Shown here: positions 35,083-44,483 of the stretch, piece after piece
Position numbering within the stretch: the stretch's first letter is position 1
How the letters are laid out: the number at the start of each line of letters is the position of its first letter
The notes under the pieces: model-generated
Database searches by the model: none
The model's input: the letters and a program-made list of their open reading frames with translations, nothing else
Told to the model about the DNA's origin: nothing
Program-made: the position numbers and the translations under genes
From: Paenibacillus_V sp046244365
GTDB lineage: Bacteria > Bacillota > Bacilli > Paenibacillales > NBRC-103111
Assembly (NCBI RefSeq): GCF_046244365.1
Contig: NZ_CP176395.1
Span: 1,116,001-1,180,000 of the forward strand
Direction of reading: 5' to 3'
DNA: 64,000 nt

Positions 35083-35694
35083 ATGTCGAAGAACGAGCAG
35101 CGCGTCGACCGGAGAGTCGCTAGAAGCAAGCACGCTTTTAAAGCGGCATTATTGGCCTTGCTGGCGGAGAAAGATTTTCAGGACATTAAGATCACCGAAA
35201 TCGTGGACCGCGCGGACTTTAATCGCGGCACTTTCTATGCGCATTACGTGAATAAGGACGGGCTGCTCGACGATGTGATCGACGACGTGCTGTCCGGTCT
35301 TCGCGATTCTTTTCGGGAGCCGTATAAGCGTTTGGAAGAGTTCCATCTGGACGAATTGTCCGGAAATGCGGTCAAACTGTTCGATCACATTTATGAGAAC
35401 GCGGATTTTTATACGACGATGCTGAAGGCCAAGGGCATAGCCGGGTTTCAGGAGAAAATGTTTCAAGAGCTGAAAACCGTTTCGCAGGAGGAGTTGACGG
35501 TTGTTTCTGCCGATACGCCTCCGAACCTAAATTCGGATCTTCAGCTTACGTATCAGATTTATGCGCTGCTCGGCATGATCGTGTACTGGGTGGGAGAAGG
35601 GTTCAACTATTCGCCCGGATACATGACGGAGCAGCTGCTGCTTATTCTGAACCGCAAGCCGAATCAAACGATTGTGAAGCGCAAGAAGGAATAA
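35083..35694 (+). CDS. TetR/AcrR-family transcriptional regulator
   Basis: 203 residues. N-terminal TetR helix-turn-helix (residues 15-60; DIKITEIVDRADFNRGTFYAHY) and a helical C-terminal ligand or dimer domain typical of the YxaF/RHA-like TetR_C group. An AAGGTGAT ribosome site precedes the ATG. Divergent from the SDR gene it probably represses. Ligand unknown. Confidence 0.9.
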   Translation: MSKNEQRVDRRVARSKHAFKAALLALLAEKDFQDIKITEIVDRADFNRGTFYAHYVNKDGLLDDVIDDVLSGLRDSFREPYKRLEEFHLDELSGNAVKLFDHIYENADFYTTMLKAKGIAGFQEKMFQELKTVSQEELTVVSADTPPNLNSDLQLTYQIYALLGMIVYWVGEGFNYSPGYMTEQLLLILNRKPNQTIVKRKKE

Positions 35695-36036
35695 TATCGG
35701 CTGTATGTACCGATAGCATCTTTTTGCACGATGCAGTTTCCTGGCTTCCGTAAGGCCGATTTCGGCCTAGGCGGGGGCCTTTTTCATGGCGGGGCAAAAA
35801 AGTGCTATCGTCCGATCGAACCGGGGGAAAGCCCGATACCAAGGGACTTTTGGCACCCTATCTCAACAAATACAGGGTTGTCCGGTCAAAAAAGGATCAG
35901 GCAAAAACTTATCATTGTGCGAAATGACGCACGTTTGTAAAGTAAAACATATGAAAACGAGGTGCGGACGAATCGGACCGAATGGAAGCGCTTCTGTCAA
36001 TTAGGAAACATACCATCTAAGAAAGAAGGGGTCCCG
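35695..36036 (+). other. Spacer before the third transporter operon
   Basis: No gene. A GC-rich hairpin at 35753-35784 (AGGCC with GGCCT, then TTTT) may terminate the TetR gene. A weak promoter is possible at 35915-35943 (TTGTGC, 17 bases, TAAAGT) with an inverted GTGCG/CGCAC in the spacer. Confidence 0.45.
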
Positions 36037-37008
36037 ATGAGTTCACATGTTTCGGAGGTTGGAACAAATCCGAAAGCGGTACAAACGCCGAGTGCGTCGA
36101 AACGGCTTTGGTTTGATTTGAAACGCGATAAATACTTATATTTGCTTGCGCTTCCCGGCCTTCTCTATTTTCTGGTCTTCAAATATATCCCGGTCGGCGG
36201 CTTGGTCATCGCTTTCCAGGATTACTCGCCTTATCTTGGCATTACGAACAGCGATTGGGTTGGTCTGGAGCACTTTCAGCGGTTTTTCTCCAATAAAGAT
36301 TTCGTGATGCTGCTCCGCAATACGCTGGCTATCAGTTTGCTGAACATCGTCTTCTTCTTTCCGTTCCCGATCGTCGTATCGCTACTGCTCAACGAGCTGC
36401 GCAGCATGGTGTTCAAACGTCTCGTGCAGACGGTCATCTATATCCCGCATTTCTTGTCTTGGGTTATCATCGCCGGTCTGACGTTCCTGATGATTTCAGA
36501 GTCGGAGGGCCTCATCAATAAAATATTAGAAGCGCTCGGCATGGAGAAGATAGGCTTCTTGACGGAACCTAATTATTTCTGGGGCCTTGTCACGATTCAG
36601 TCCATCTGGAAGGAAGCAGGCTGGGGAACGATCATCTTCCTCGCCGCCATCGCCGGTGTCAACCCGCAGCTGTATGAAGCGGCGGTCATGGACGGCGCAA
36701 GCCGCATGCGTCAAGTATGGCACATTACTTTACCGGCTATCCGCAATGTCATCATCATTCTGTTTATTTTGCGCCTCGGCTCCATCATGGATACGGGCTT
36801 CGAACAAATTTACTTGATGATGAACAACAATGCGACCGTAACCGAGGTTGCCGACGTATTCGATACGTACGTGTACCGTTCGGGTATTCAGCAAGGCCAG
36901 TTCAGCTATAGTACGGCGATCGGCTTGTTCAAATCGATTATCGGCATAACGCTTGTCACGATTGCCAATAGAGCCGCGAAGCGTTTTGGCGAAGAGGGCG
37001 TTTATTAG
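36037..37008 (+). CDS. Sugar ABC transporter permease, LplB type
   Basis: 323 residues with an N-terminal cytoplasmic tail and six helices (YLYLLALPGLLYFLVFKYIPVGG opens the first). EAA loop YEAAVMDGAS near residue 212 followed by I-T-LPAIR. I start at ATG 36037 behind AAGGGG; the frame extends to 35962 but lacks a ribosome site there. First gene of an operon in the order permease, permease, binding protein. Confidence 0.94.
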   Translation: MSSHVSEVGTNPKAVQTPSASKRLWFDLKRDKYLYLLALPGLLYFLVFKYIPVGGLVIAFQDYSPYLGITNSDWVGLEHFQRFFSNKDFVMLLRNTLAISLLNIVFFFPFPIVVSLLLNELRSMVFKRLVQTVIYIPHFLSWVIIAGLTFLMISESEGLINKILEALGMEKIGFLTEPNYFWGLVTIQSIWKEAGWGTIIFLAAIAGVNPQLYEAAVMDGASRMRQVWHITLPAIRNVIIILFILRLGSIMDTGFEQIYLMMNNNATVTEVADVFDTYVYRSGIQQGQFSYSTAIGLFKSIIGITLVTIANRAAKRFGEEGVY

Positions 37009-37035
37009 AAATCGGGCAAATAGGAGGTCAGCAGC

Positions 37036-37908
37036 ATGAGAAGCAAAAGCTTATCCGGACGAATATTCGATACGTTAAACGTGACATTTCTCGTCATCGT
37101 ATCCATCGTAACGTTTTTTCCGATCTACTATACGGTGGTGCTGTCGTTTACCGATCCGGTTCAATACTATCAAGACAAACTGATTTTATTCCCGAAAATG
37201 TGGTCGCTCGAAGCTTACAAAACGCTGCTTTCGACCAAAACGTTTCCGAGCGCAATCGGCGTGAGCACGTTTCTGGCTACCGTCGGTACGGCGATCAGCC
37301 TGATCGTGACGTCGGGTCTGGCCTATGCCGTATCCCGCAGGCGGCTTCGTTTCCGCAGATTCATCATGTTCCTGCTTATGTTCTCGATTTTGTTCCAGCC
37401 GGGCCTCATTCCTTCTTATTTGGTTGTACGGGAGCTGGGCTTGATCGACAGCATCTGGTCGCTCATTCTTCCGGTTATGACCAGCGGTTGGTACGTGCTC
37501 TTGATGAAAGGGTTTTTCGACAGTATCCCGGACAGCCTGGAGGAAGCCGCACGAATCGACGGCGCCAACGAAATCGGGATATGGTTCCGGATCATCCTGC
37601 CGTTGTCGCTGCCTTCCCTGGTCGCCTTCGGATTGTTCTATGCAGTCGGCTACTGGAACACGTATTTCAACGCGCTCATGTACATTAACGATTTCACCAA
37701 ATGGCCGCTTCAGGTCGTGCTGCAAAACATGCTAGTCGATCCCGCTTCGGCGACAGGCAATATCGATTTCCGTTCTAACAAGCAAATGCCTACGGAAACA
37801 CTCAAAATGGCTGCGGTTGTTATCGCGACCGTTCCGATCATGCTGGTGTACCCGTTCCTGCAGAAACATTTTGCCAAAGGCGCAATGGTTGGTTCTGTCA
37901 AGGAATGA
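37036..37908 (+). CDS. Sugar ABC transporter permease, YtcP/MalG type
   Basis: 290 residues, six helices. EAA loop EEAARIDGAN near residue 168 and the YPFLQKHFAKGAMVGSVKE ending. AGGAGGT precedes the ATG; the gap from the first permease is 27 bases. Partner of the gene before it and of the lipoprotein after it. Confidence 0.95.
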   Translation: MRSKSLSGRIFDTLNVTFLVIVSIVTFFPIYYTVVLSFTDPVQYYQDKLILFPKMWSLEAYKTLLSTKTFPSAIGVSTFLATVGTAISLIVTSGLAYAVSRRRLRFRRFIMFLLMFSILFQPGLIPSYLVVRELGLIDSIWSLILPVMTSGWYVLLMKGFFDSIPDSLEEAARIDGANEIGIWFRIILPLSLPSLVAFGLFYAVGYWNTYFNALMYINDFTKWPLQVVLQNMLVDPASATGNIDFRSNKQMPTETLKMAAVVIATVPIMLVYPFLQKHFAKGAMVGSVKE

Positions 37909-37942
37909 TCACAATATAAACAATCAAATGGGAGGTTTGGTC

Positions 37943-39478
37943 ATGAAAGTAAAGAAAATGGTAAGTCTCTCTTCGGCTCTCGTCCTGTCCTCGTCCCTCG
38001 TGCTAACGGCATGCGGCTCGAAGGATAACGCATCTTCCGGCGGCGACGGCGGCAAAAACGCAGCTCCAACGGATATCAACATCTCGGTTATCAGCTATGC
38101 GGACGAGTTCATCGACAACACGAACAGCTTGTGGCAGGAATTCGAGAAGAAAACGAATACGAAGCTGAAAATCAACTGGATTTCCGCAACGACGTTCGAA
38201 GACAAGATCAACGTATTGCTGGCATCGGGCAACTTGCCCGACCTGACTTTCGTAGAGGACATTACGGCTGCGCCGGTAGGTCCCCAAATCCGCAATATGA
38301 TCAAGCAAGGCGCTTTCTGGGATCTGACGCCGTTCCTGAAGGATTACCCGAACCTGAGCGCGCCTGAATTGAAAGAAACGTTCGATAAATCCAAAATCGA
38401 CGGCAAAAACTATACGATTCCGCGGTACTACCCAAGCTACGGCGGCGGCGTATTCCCGATCCTGCGTCAAGATTGGCTGGACAAGCTCGGCCTCAAAATG
38501 CCGGAAACCGTCGACGAATTCTACAACGTGCTGAAAGCGTTTAAGGAAAAAGATCCGGACGGCAACGGCAAAGCGGATACGGTTCCTTATGCGGCAAGCC
38601 CGGCTTACATCGGCTTCATGTATAACGTATTCAACGATACGCAAGGCGCCTGGAAGCTGCGCGACGGCAAGCTGAATTCGATCCTGACCGAAGATGCTTC
38701 CAAGGATGCGATGCTGTGGATCAAAAAAGCGTATGACGACGGCCTGTTCCCGGCTGACTTCGCAATCCTGAACTTCTCGCAAATCAACGACGTATTCCAA
38801 AGCGGCAAAGCCGGCGGCGGCGGTTATGCGATGAACAACGCTTGGAGCCGTCTGGCACCGATACAGAAAGTCGATCCGAAGGCTGAGCTTGTTCCGGTAA
38901 CGGCATTGTCCGGCCCGAGCGGCAATAAATATACGCCATCCGGTTCGCCGTTCTACGGTCACTACCTGATTCCTAAGAAAGTGTCGGAAGACAAAGTCAA
39001 GAAAATTTTGGCGTTCATGGACTACGGCTACGGCAAAGAGGGCAACAAGCTGGCACGTTACGGGATTCCGGACGTCCACTACAAAGAGGAGAACGGCAAA
39101 ATCGTTCCGACGGAGCAAGCGAAGAAAGACAAAGTTACGACGAACCTGATGGATTCGCTTTTCCAAGAAATCAACCCTTACTCGGCTGTTTATGCTCAAG
39201 GCATGACGGATGAGTTCCTGACGCGTCAGAAGAAAATTGTCGACGAGCGCACCAAAGTAAAAGTGGCGAAGCCGGACGACGGTCTTGTCTCCGATGCGTA
39301 CAACAAGTACTACAGCGAAATTAAGAAAAAGACGGATGACATGCGCGTAAAAGTCATTCTCGGCAAAGCAACAATTGCAGAGTACGACAAATTCATCGCC
39401 GATCTGAAAGCAGATCCGAACATGCAGCTCATCACCAAAGAAATGAACGAAGCGTACCAAGCAGCTCAGAAAAAATAA
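37943..39478 (+). CDS. Carbohydrate ABC transporter solute-binding lipoprotein (LplA-like)
   Basis: 511 residues. Signal with lipobox LTAC (Cys24), Gly/Asp/Lys linker and a type-1 binding domain (LLASGNLPDLTFVED near 90, YYPSYGGGVFPILRQDWLDKLG near 156-177). ATG 37943 follows GGGAGG. It ends the operon at a strong terminator; unlike the other two systems the receptor gene is distal. The facing membrane AraC gene is the probable regulator. Confidence 0.95.
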   Translation: MKVKKMVSLSSALVLSSSLVLTACGSKDNASSGGDGGKNAAPTDINISVISYADEFIDNTNSLWQEFEKKTNTKLKINWISATTFEDKINVLLASGNLPDLTFVEDITAAPVGPQIRNMIKQGAFWDLTPFLKDYPNLSAPELKETFDKSKIDGKNYTIPRYYPSYGGGVFPILRQDWLDKLGLKMPETVDEFYNVLKAFKEKDPDGNGKADTVPYAASPAYIGFMYNVFNDTQGAWKLRDGKLNSILTEDASKDAMLWIKKAYDDGLFPADFAILNFSQINDVFQSGKAGGGGYAMNNAWSRLAPIQKVDPKAELVPVTALSGPSGNKYTPSGSPFYGHYLIPKKVSEDKVKKILAFMDYGYGKEGNKLARYGIPDVHYKEENGKIVPTEQAKKDKVTTNLMDSLFQEINPYSAVYAQGMTDEFLTRQKKIVDERTKVKVAKPDDGLVSDAYNKYYSEIKKKTDDMRVKVILGKATIAEYDKFIADLKADPNMQLITKEMNEAYQAAQKK

Positions 39479-39490
39479 GCTTGAATTACG

Positions 39491-39531
39491 AAAAACGGTC
39501 AAATCGCTCGATGCGATTTGACCGTTTTTTT
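39491..39531. terminator. Bidirectional terminator between binding-protein and AraC genes
   Basis: AAAACGGTCAAATCG and CGATTTGACCGTTTT pair across a 6-base loop, flanked by A and T runs, serving both converging genes. Confidence 0.95.
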
Positions 39532-39549
39532 GTGCGGCGCCATGTAACG

Positions 39550-41874
39550 CTACCCCTGCTGCGCATATTTGTCCCGGTACTGCCCCGGCGTCATACCCTC
39601 GTTCTTTTTGAAAATGCGGATCAAATAGGAAGGCTGATAGCGAAGCAGCTCCGCGATGTCGTTGATCTTCAGGTCGGTCGTCAGCAACAGCTCCTTGCAC
39701 CGGTTCAGACGCAGCCTCGTTACGTAATCGATAAAGTTGGTGCCCGTCAGCTGTTTGAACGTTTTGCTGAGCTTATAGGGGGTCATGTGCAGCTCGTCCG
39801 CATACGATTCCAGCGAGATGTCGGAGAGGAACTCCTCCTGCAGCCGCAGCAGCAGATTATCGATCAGCCGCTTCAACGCCGGATCGTAAGCGAGCGACAG
39901 CGTTTGAATATAAGGCCCGACTACCGTCGTCCGGAACCAGGCGAGCATTTTTTGCGGTTCGCGGATTTGCATCAGCTCTTCGTACAGATGGGTGCCCTCG
40001 TACAGCGTATACGGGTTCGTATCGTTGCGCATAATCGCGTTAAGGATGCTGCCGAGGAGCAGCAGCATGCTTTGATGGACGATCAGTTCTTGCCTGGTGT
40101 TCTGCTGCAGCTGGCGCAGGAACTCCCCGATCAGCCGAATGGCCTCTTCTTCCTGCCCCATCCGGACGGCTCCGGTAATCTCGCGTTCCAGCTCGAACGG
40201 ATATTGCGCGGCGTTGCTCTCCTCCGTCTTGAAATCGCTCATGCTGAGCACTTCATTGGTACGCTCGATGTCGCGGAACAATAACGCTTTGCGGGACTGC
40301 TCGAGCATGTCCGGCGTCTGAACAATCGAATCGGTGATCGGACTGATGACGATCGTCGCTTTGACGCTCAGCACCTCGTTGATCGCCTGTATCATTTGCT
40401 CGGAGAGCGCGTGCAGCTGGCTCGACGATTGCTCTTCCGTTTCATCCCCGTCAAGCACGATCAGCATCGAAGCGGACAGATCGTGGAAGTCGATGACATG
40501 GTTTTGCGGAAAACGGGAGGAAGCCAGCTCCTGTACGATTTTAGAAGCGGCGAAGGAGACGAGCTGTTCGTCCTTCTCGGAGAACTTCCCTTCGGAGCTG
40601 AACATGCCCTGCAACTGCACCATAATGAAGGCAAACCTTTTGTCGAGAATGTCCCAGTCGAGCTGGTTCATCTTCTCGATAATTTCGGATTCGGAATAAT
40701 AGTAGTGATGTCCCTGCAAGAACTGGTTCAGGAAGCCTTCCCTAAGGCGGGGCAGCACTTCCTTCAGCCTGGTGGACAACGTTTCGTTCTGCAAAAGGTT
40801 ATGCTTCCACTGGCTTTCGAGATAGGCGAATTCATCTTTGCCTTCCGGTCTTTTGTCGCCTTCGATCAACCGCATGAGCCTCCCGATCGGGTCGTATATA
40901 CGGCGGGATGCGAACCAGGCGAGCAATAAGGCCGCCAGCAGCCCGATGCAGCTGATGACGATGATGGATGTGGACATCGAGTTGAAAGGCGCCGTAATAT
41001 TCGATAGCGGCGTGGCCGAAATGTACGTGAACGTGGAGACGAGAAACGCCATTTTACCGTAAGATACGGAGTAGCTCTCTCCGCCCCACTCCATGACGAA
41101 CGTATTCGAGTCGTGTCCTTCTTTCAGAATACGGGTTTTCAGCGCTTCCTCGAAGCTGCTGGCTGCTCCGTTGTCGGCCGGACGAGGAGAGGTGATATAC
41201 TCGCCGCTGCGGTCGATTAAGAATGCGGCTCCGTCTTGGGAGGTCAGCTTTTCTACGAGTTCGTTCAGCCTTTGCTGATTGATGTAGATGATGAAAGCGC
41301 CGTACGAATTTTCTTGATAGCCGCCGCCCGGCAGCTTGATGACGATCGCTTTTTCGGGGGAATCGGGCCGGTCGATACGCTTAAGGCCGTTTTTCCAATA
41401 GATCCCTTCCATAGGAGCAAGCAGAGAAAGAAACAGCTTCTGGTCTTCCGCATCCGTGATCCGTCTGACGCCGGCCGCATCTCCGATGAGGCTGTTTTGG
41501 TCCTTCAGGTACAGAAACACGCTGCTGATGAACGGATTCGTATCCCGCATCAAGCTCAGCGACTTGAGCAGTTCTTTCGTCTTCTCGAATTGGCCGACGA
41601 AATCGAGCGTTTTGATAGACTCGTCGAAGCCGGGGTTAAACGCCAGCTGCGTGGAATACAGCTCCAATTGCGAGAAATAGTCGTTCATCCGCTGAATCGA
41701 CTGATTGAGCTGGACCTGATGCGATTTGTTCAGCTCGTTCACGATCCGGCCGCCGCCCGCATAGTACAGGCTGATACCGATGAACGTAACGGGCAAACAG
41801 GTTATGAGCAGAACGAGGATTAAGCTTTTGCGGTAAAAAGACCCCTTTTTTATGTCAAGCCGTCGGATATTCAC
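39550..41874 (-). CDS. Membrane-anchored AraC-family regulator with dCache-like sensor
   Basis: 774 residues. TM1 near 17-40, an extracellular double-Cache-like sensor to about 300, TM2 near 302-322, a short HAMP-like stretch (RRIYDPIGRLMRLIEG), a cytoplasmic linker, and a C-terminal AraC domain (about 670-770; YADELHMTPYKLSKTFKQLTG, then LRYQPSYLIRIFKKNEGMTP). The GTG start is preceded by AAGGAAGTGATC, a near-perfect match to the 16S anti-Shine-Dalgarno, 7 bases away. It faces the third transporter operon, which it likely activates. Confidence 0.93.
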   Translation of the reverse strand: MNIRRLDIKKGSFYRKSLILVLLITCLPVTFIGISLYYAGGGRIVNELNKSHQVQLNQSIQRMNDYFSQLELYSTQLAFNPGFDESIKTLDFVGQFEKTKELLKSLSLMRDTNPFISSVFLYLKDQNSLIGDAAGVRRITDAEDQKLFLSLLAPMEGIYWKNGLKRIDRPDSPEKAIVIKLPGGGYQENSYGAFIIYINQQRLNELVEKLTSQDGAAFLIDRSGEYITSPRPADNGAASSFEEALKTRILKEGHDSNTFVMEWGGESYSVSYGKMAFLVSTFTYISATPLSNITAPFNSMSTSIIVISCIGLLAALLLAWFASRRIYDPIGRLMRLIEGDKRPEGKDEFAYLESQWKHNLLQNETLSTRLKEVLPRLREGFLNQFLQGHHYYYSESEIIEKMNQLDWDILDKRFAFIMVQLQGMFSSEGKFSEKDEQLVSFAASKIVQELASSRFPQNHVIDFHDLSASMLIVLDGDETEEQSSSQLHALSEQMIQAINEVLSVKATIVISPITDSIVQTPDMLEQSRKALLFRDIERTNEVLSMSDFKTEESNAAQYPFELEREITGAVRMGQEEEAIRLIGEFLRQLQQNTRQELIVHQSMLLLLGSILNAIMRNDTNPYTLYEGTHLYEELMQIREPQKMLAWFRTTVVGPYIQTLSLAYDPALKRLIDNLLLRLQEEFLSDISLESYADELHMTPYKLSKTFKQLTGTNFIDYVTRLRLNRCKELLLTTDLKINDIAELLRYQPSYLIRIFKKNEGMTPGQYRDKYAQQG

Positions 41875-42069
41875 TAATTAAGATCACTTCCTTATTTTAA
41901 AGACGAACCAATAATATTCTATAAGTATGGTCGAAAATCCTGTCGATCATTGCGATCCTCAAAAAATTGTCACAAATGCAAAACAGCCGTAGCAGGAAGA
42001 GCGGCATGGATAAACGGGTTAGGAATGCAAAGGGGGTGTTCCGTTATCCCGGAACACCCCCCTTTGCAA

Positions 42070-43773
42070 TTATATTCGCTTCTTCTTGAATGTAGCGACG
42101 AATAGACAAGCTAACGCAAGTACCGCAAGCGCGATAAGCGTCGCGAGCGCTTCGGCTGCGCTGCCCTGCGGTGTTGCGGCGCCGGGCGCGGCCTGTCCGC
42201 CGAAGCCGCCGGGCCCTCCCATCCCTCCGCCCATGCCGCCCGGAGGGCCCATGCCGCCTTGACCGCCGCCGAAGCCGCCTGGGCCTGGGCCCATGCCCTG
42301 CTGGCCGCCTTGCGCTCCCGCCTGCGGCTGCAGAGCTTGCTGGCCGCCTTGCGCCCCCGCCTGCGGCTGAAGAGCTTGCTGACCGCCTTGCGCTCCCGCC
42401 TGCGGCTGAAGAGCTTGCTGACCGCCTTGCGCTCCCGCCGCGCCTCTGCCGCCTCTGCCGCCGCCCATACCGCCACCCATGCCGCCTCCGCTTCCGCTAC
42501 CGTTGTTGGTGGAAGCGGCTTTGCCGTCAAGCTGCTGGGTAACCGTGCCGCTGTAGGTCGCGTTGAAAGCCGTCAGCGTTTGTATGCCGCTCCGGAATTG
42601 ATCGTACGTGTAGAAAGGCCGCGGGTCCTGCTTGACGGAGGCGGAGATCATGTCCGCTATTTCCTGGGCGCGCGCCGTAAAAGCATCGGGAGCCAAGTAA
42701 CCCTGCAACGCGCTGCGGATGATGTCGTGATATTTCTCCTTGTACTTGTCTACGGCAAGCAGCTTTGCGATCAGAGGCCGCTCGGTTACCGCGCCCTGGG
42801 TCGGCTCGTCGATGTAAATTTGCGAGCCGCCGAAGCCGCCGAACGCCATGTTGTAGTCCCACGGAAGCACCGAGAATACGCCTTTATTTTCATACAAATA
42901 ATAATTTTGCTTGTTGGAGCCAAGGTAGCTGTCCATATTCGAGGTGACCGTATTGAGGGCGATATATTTGAGCGCCTCCTCGACGTCCAGCACGTTTTCG
43001 TAATCCGTTCCGTTGTTCAGCTCGTCGAGCATCCGGATCAAGGCGTCGCCGCCCGAGGACGCCGACTTTTGTACCAGCGCCGGATAGGACGAAAGCGAGC
43101 TGTCCTGCCATTTCAGATCCCCGCCGTTCCCGTTCATTTCGGCTTTGTACAGGGCGCCGGAGGAATCGCCGAAATTCCGCTCGAGATAAGCGTCACCGAT
43201 CTGCTCGACGGCCAAATAGAACCCCCAAAGCTTATCGTTCACATACACGTTCACAAAAGAATACCCTGGCACAGGAAGACCCATCTGTTCGGCTAGCTCG
43301 TAAGTCATAAACTCCCGCATGTAGGTGGCGTCGCTGTAATTGTTGTTCAGGTTGATTTTGCCGATGCCGTAGAGCGTTTGATTCGATAAATATTCGTCAA
43401 ACGAAAGCTTGAAGCTGTACCGGTCCGACTCCGAGTTCACGACGCTTCGCAAGGACAGATTCCCTTTGGTGCGAATGCCGATATTGTCGTAATGGATGCC
43501 GTTATAGTCGACGGAAGCCGTCTTCAGCTCTTCCGCCGCCGCATTGTCCAGCATACTCTGAAAATCGTTTTCGTCGATCGTTATTTTGACGTCGATCACT
43601 TTGTCCTTCGGAAACACGTTCTCTTGGATCTTGCTGGCGTTCGCTGTCGCCGACGTGTCCGCTTTCCCGTCCGGGCTGCCGCCGTTATCCGGCATAAGCG
43701 CAAGAGCAAGTCCGATGATCAGCACGGCTGCACAGGCAAGCGCGATAACGGGCAGTCTCGATTTCTTTTTCAT
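42070..43773 (-). CDS. CotH-family protein with Gly/Gln-rich repeats and C-terminal membrane anchor
   Basis: 567 residues. An N-terminal hydrophobic signal or anchor (8-26), then a CotH domain: KINLNNNYSDATYMREFMTYELAEQMGLPVPGYSF near 115-150, KLWGFYLAVEQIGDAYL, and VLPWDYNMAFGG near 310. CotH proteins are atypical kinases of the spore coat in Bacillus. A low-complexity tail follows (GGMGGGMGGGRGGRG and three 13-residue AQGGQQALQPQAG units), and a final hydrophobic helix with KKKR. The domain plus two membrane segments suggests envelope location. ATG 43773 behind AGGTGG. Distal gene of a three-gene unit with DUF4956 and VTC genes. Confidence 0.9.
   Translation of the reverse strand: MKKKSRLPVIALACAAVLIIGLALALMPDNGGSPDGKADTSATANASKIQENVFPKDKVIDVKITIDENDFQSMLDNAAAEELKTASVDYNGIHYDNIGIRTKGNLSLRSVVNSESDRYSFKLSFDEYLSNQTLYGIGKINLNNNYSDATYMREFMTYELAEQMGLPVPGYSFVNVYVNDKLWGFYLAVEQIGDAYLERNFGDSSGALYKAEMNGNGGDLKWQDSSLSSYPALVQKSASSGGDALIRMLDELNNGTDYENVLDVEEALKYIALNTVTSNMDSYLGSNKQNYYLYENKGVFSVLPWDYNMAFGGFGGSQIYIDEPTQGAVTERPLIAKLLAVDKYKEKYHDIIRSALQGYLAPDAFTARAQEIADMISASVKQDPRPFYTYDQFRSGIQTLTAFNATYSGTVTQQLDGKAASTNNGSGSGGGMGGGMGGGRGGRGAAGAQGGQQALQPQAGAQGGQQALQPQAGAQGGQQALQPQAGAQGGQQGMGPGPGGFGGGQGGMGPPGGMGGGMGGPGGFGGQAAPGAATPQGSAAEALATLIALAVLALACLFVATFKKKRI
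42299..42440 (-). repeat. 39-bp tandem repeats in the CotH-type gene
   Basis: Units start at 42299, 42338, 42377 and (partial) 42416, exactly 39 bases apart, encoding a 13-residue Gly/Gln/Ala/Pro motif. Only a few base changes separate the copies. Confidence 0.95.
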
Positions 43774-43788
43774 GATCGCCACCACCTG

Positions 43789-44481
43789 TTACTGGGATAC
43801 GTAATCGCCGCTGTAGCTGATCAGCACGGCGTTCCTTACGCCGTCAAGCTCGGTAAGCTGATTGACGAAGCGGGGCTCGTTCTGGCCGAGGCGCAATTCC
43901 ACCGTCATTTCAATGTTGTCGGACGTAATCGTTTTTTGCTTGACGTTATAGCGTTTGACCAGCGAATCGAGCTTCTGGACGATCGCTTGCTCGCTTTGAT
44001 CGGAATCGCAGTTGACGACGAGCAGGTAAGGCGTTTCGAAGGAGGCTTTCTTGATAAAAACGAACAGCACCAGACCGACGATCACCGAGCCGATCACCGC
44101 GAGCGTATAGAAGCCGGCGCCTGTGACGATTCCCGCAACGGCTGCCCAGAACAGGAAGATCAGATCGGTCGGATCTTTGATCGGCGTACGGAAACGGACG
44201 ATGCTGAGCGCGCCGACCATGCCGAGCGACAGGACGAGATTGGAATTGATCGCGATAATGACGAGCGCGGTAATGAGCGTCATGCCGATCAGAGATACGT
44301 TAAAGCTCTTCGAGTACAGCACGCCGCTGAATACCCGCTTGTACAGCATGTAGATAAACAAGCCGATCAGAAAGGCGATGGACATCGTAAGCAAAATTTT
44401 GACGATGCTGATATCCGAGCTGAAATTGGAGAGCACCGACTTTTTGATGACGTCGGTGAAGTTGGTCGTGTTTTGATCCAT
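43789..44481 (-). CDS. DUF4956 domain membrane protein
   Basis: 230 residues. Membrane helices near 28-48, 65-85, about 88-100 (LGMVGALSIVRFRTPIKDPTDL, the family hallmark) and 110-145, then a cytoplasmic alpha/beta domain of about 80 residues. Function unknown; the family is very often encoded beside VTC-domain and CotH genes, as here. The stop is 3 bases downstream-adjacent to the VTC gene's end region and 15 bases from the CotH start, so all three are co-transcribed. Confidence 0.92.
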   Translation of the reverse strand: MDQNTTNFTDVIKKSVLSNFSSDISIVKILLTMSIAFLIGLFIYMLYKRVFSGVLYSKSFNVSLIGMTLITALVIIAINSNLVLSLGMVGALSIVRFRTPIKDPTDLIFLFWAAVAGIVTGAGFYTLAVIGSVIVGLVLFVFIKKASFETPYLLVVNCDSDQSEQAIVQKLDSLVKRYNVKQKTITSDNIEMTVELRLGQNEPRFVNQLTELDGVRNAVLISYSGDYVSQ

Positions 44482-44483
44482 CG

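Noticed and set aside
35980..35997. Possible cre site (GGAAGCGCTTC) before the third transporter operon
   Set aside because: Three or more mismatches to the cre consensus and no convincing promoter beside it.
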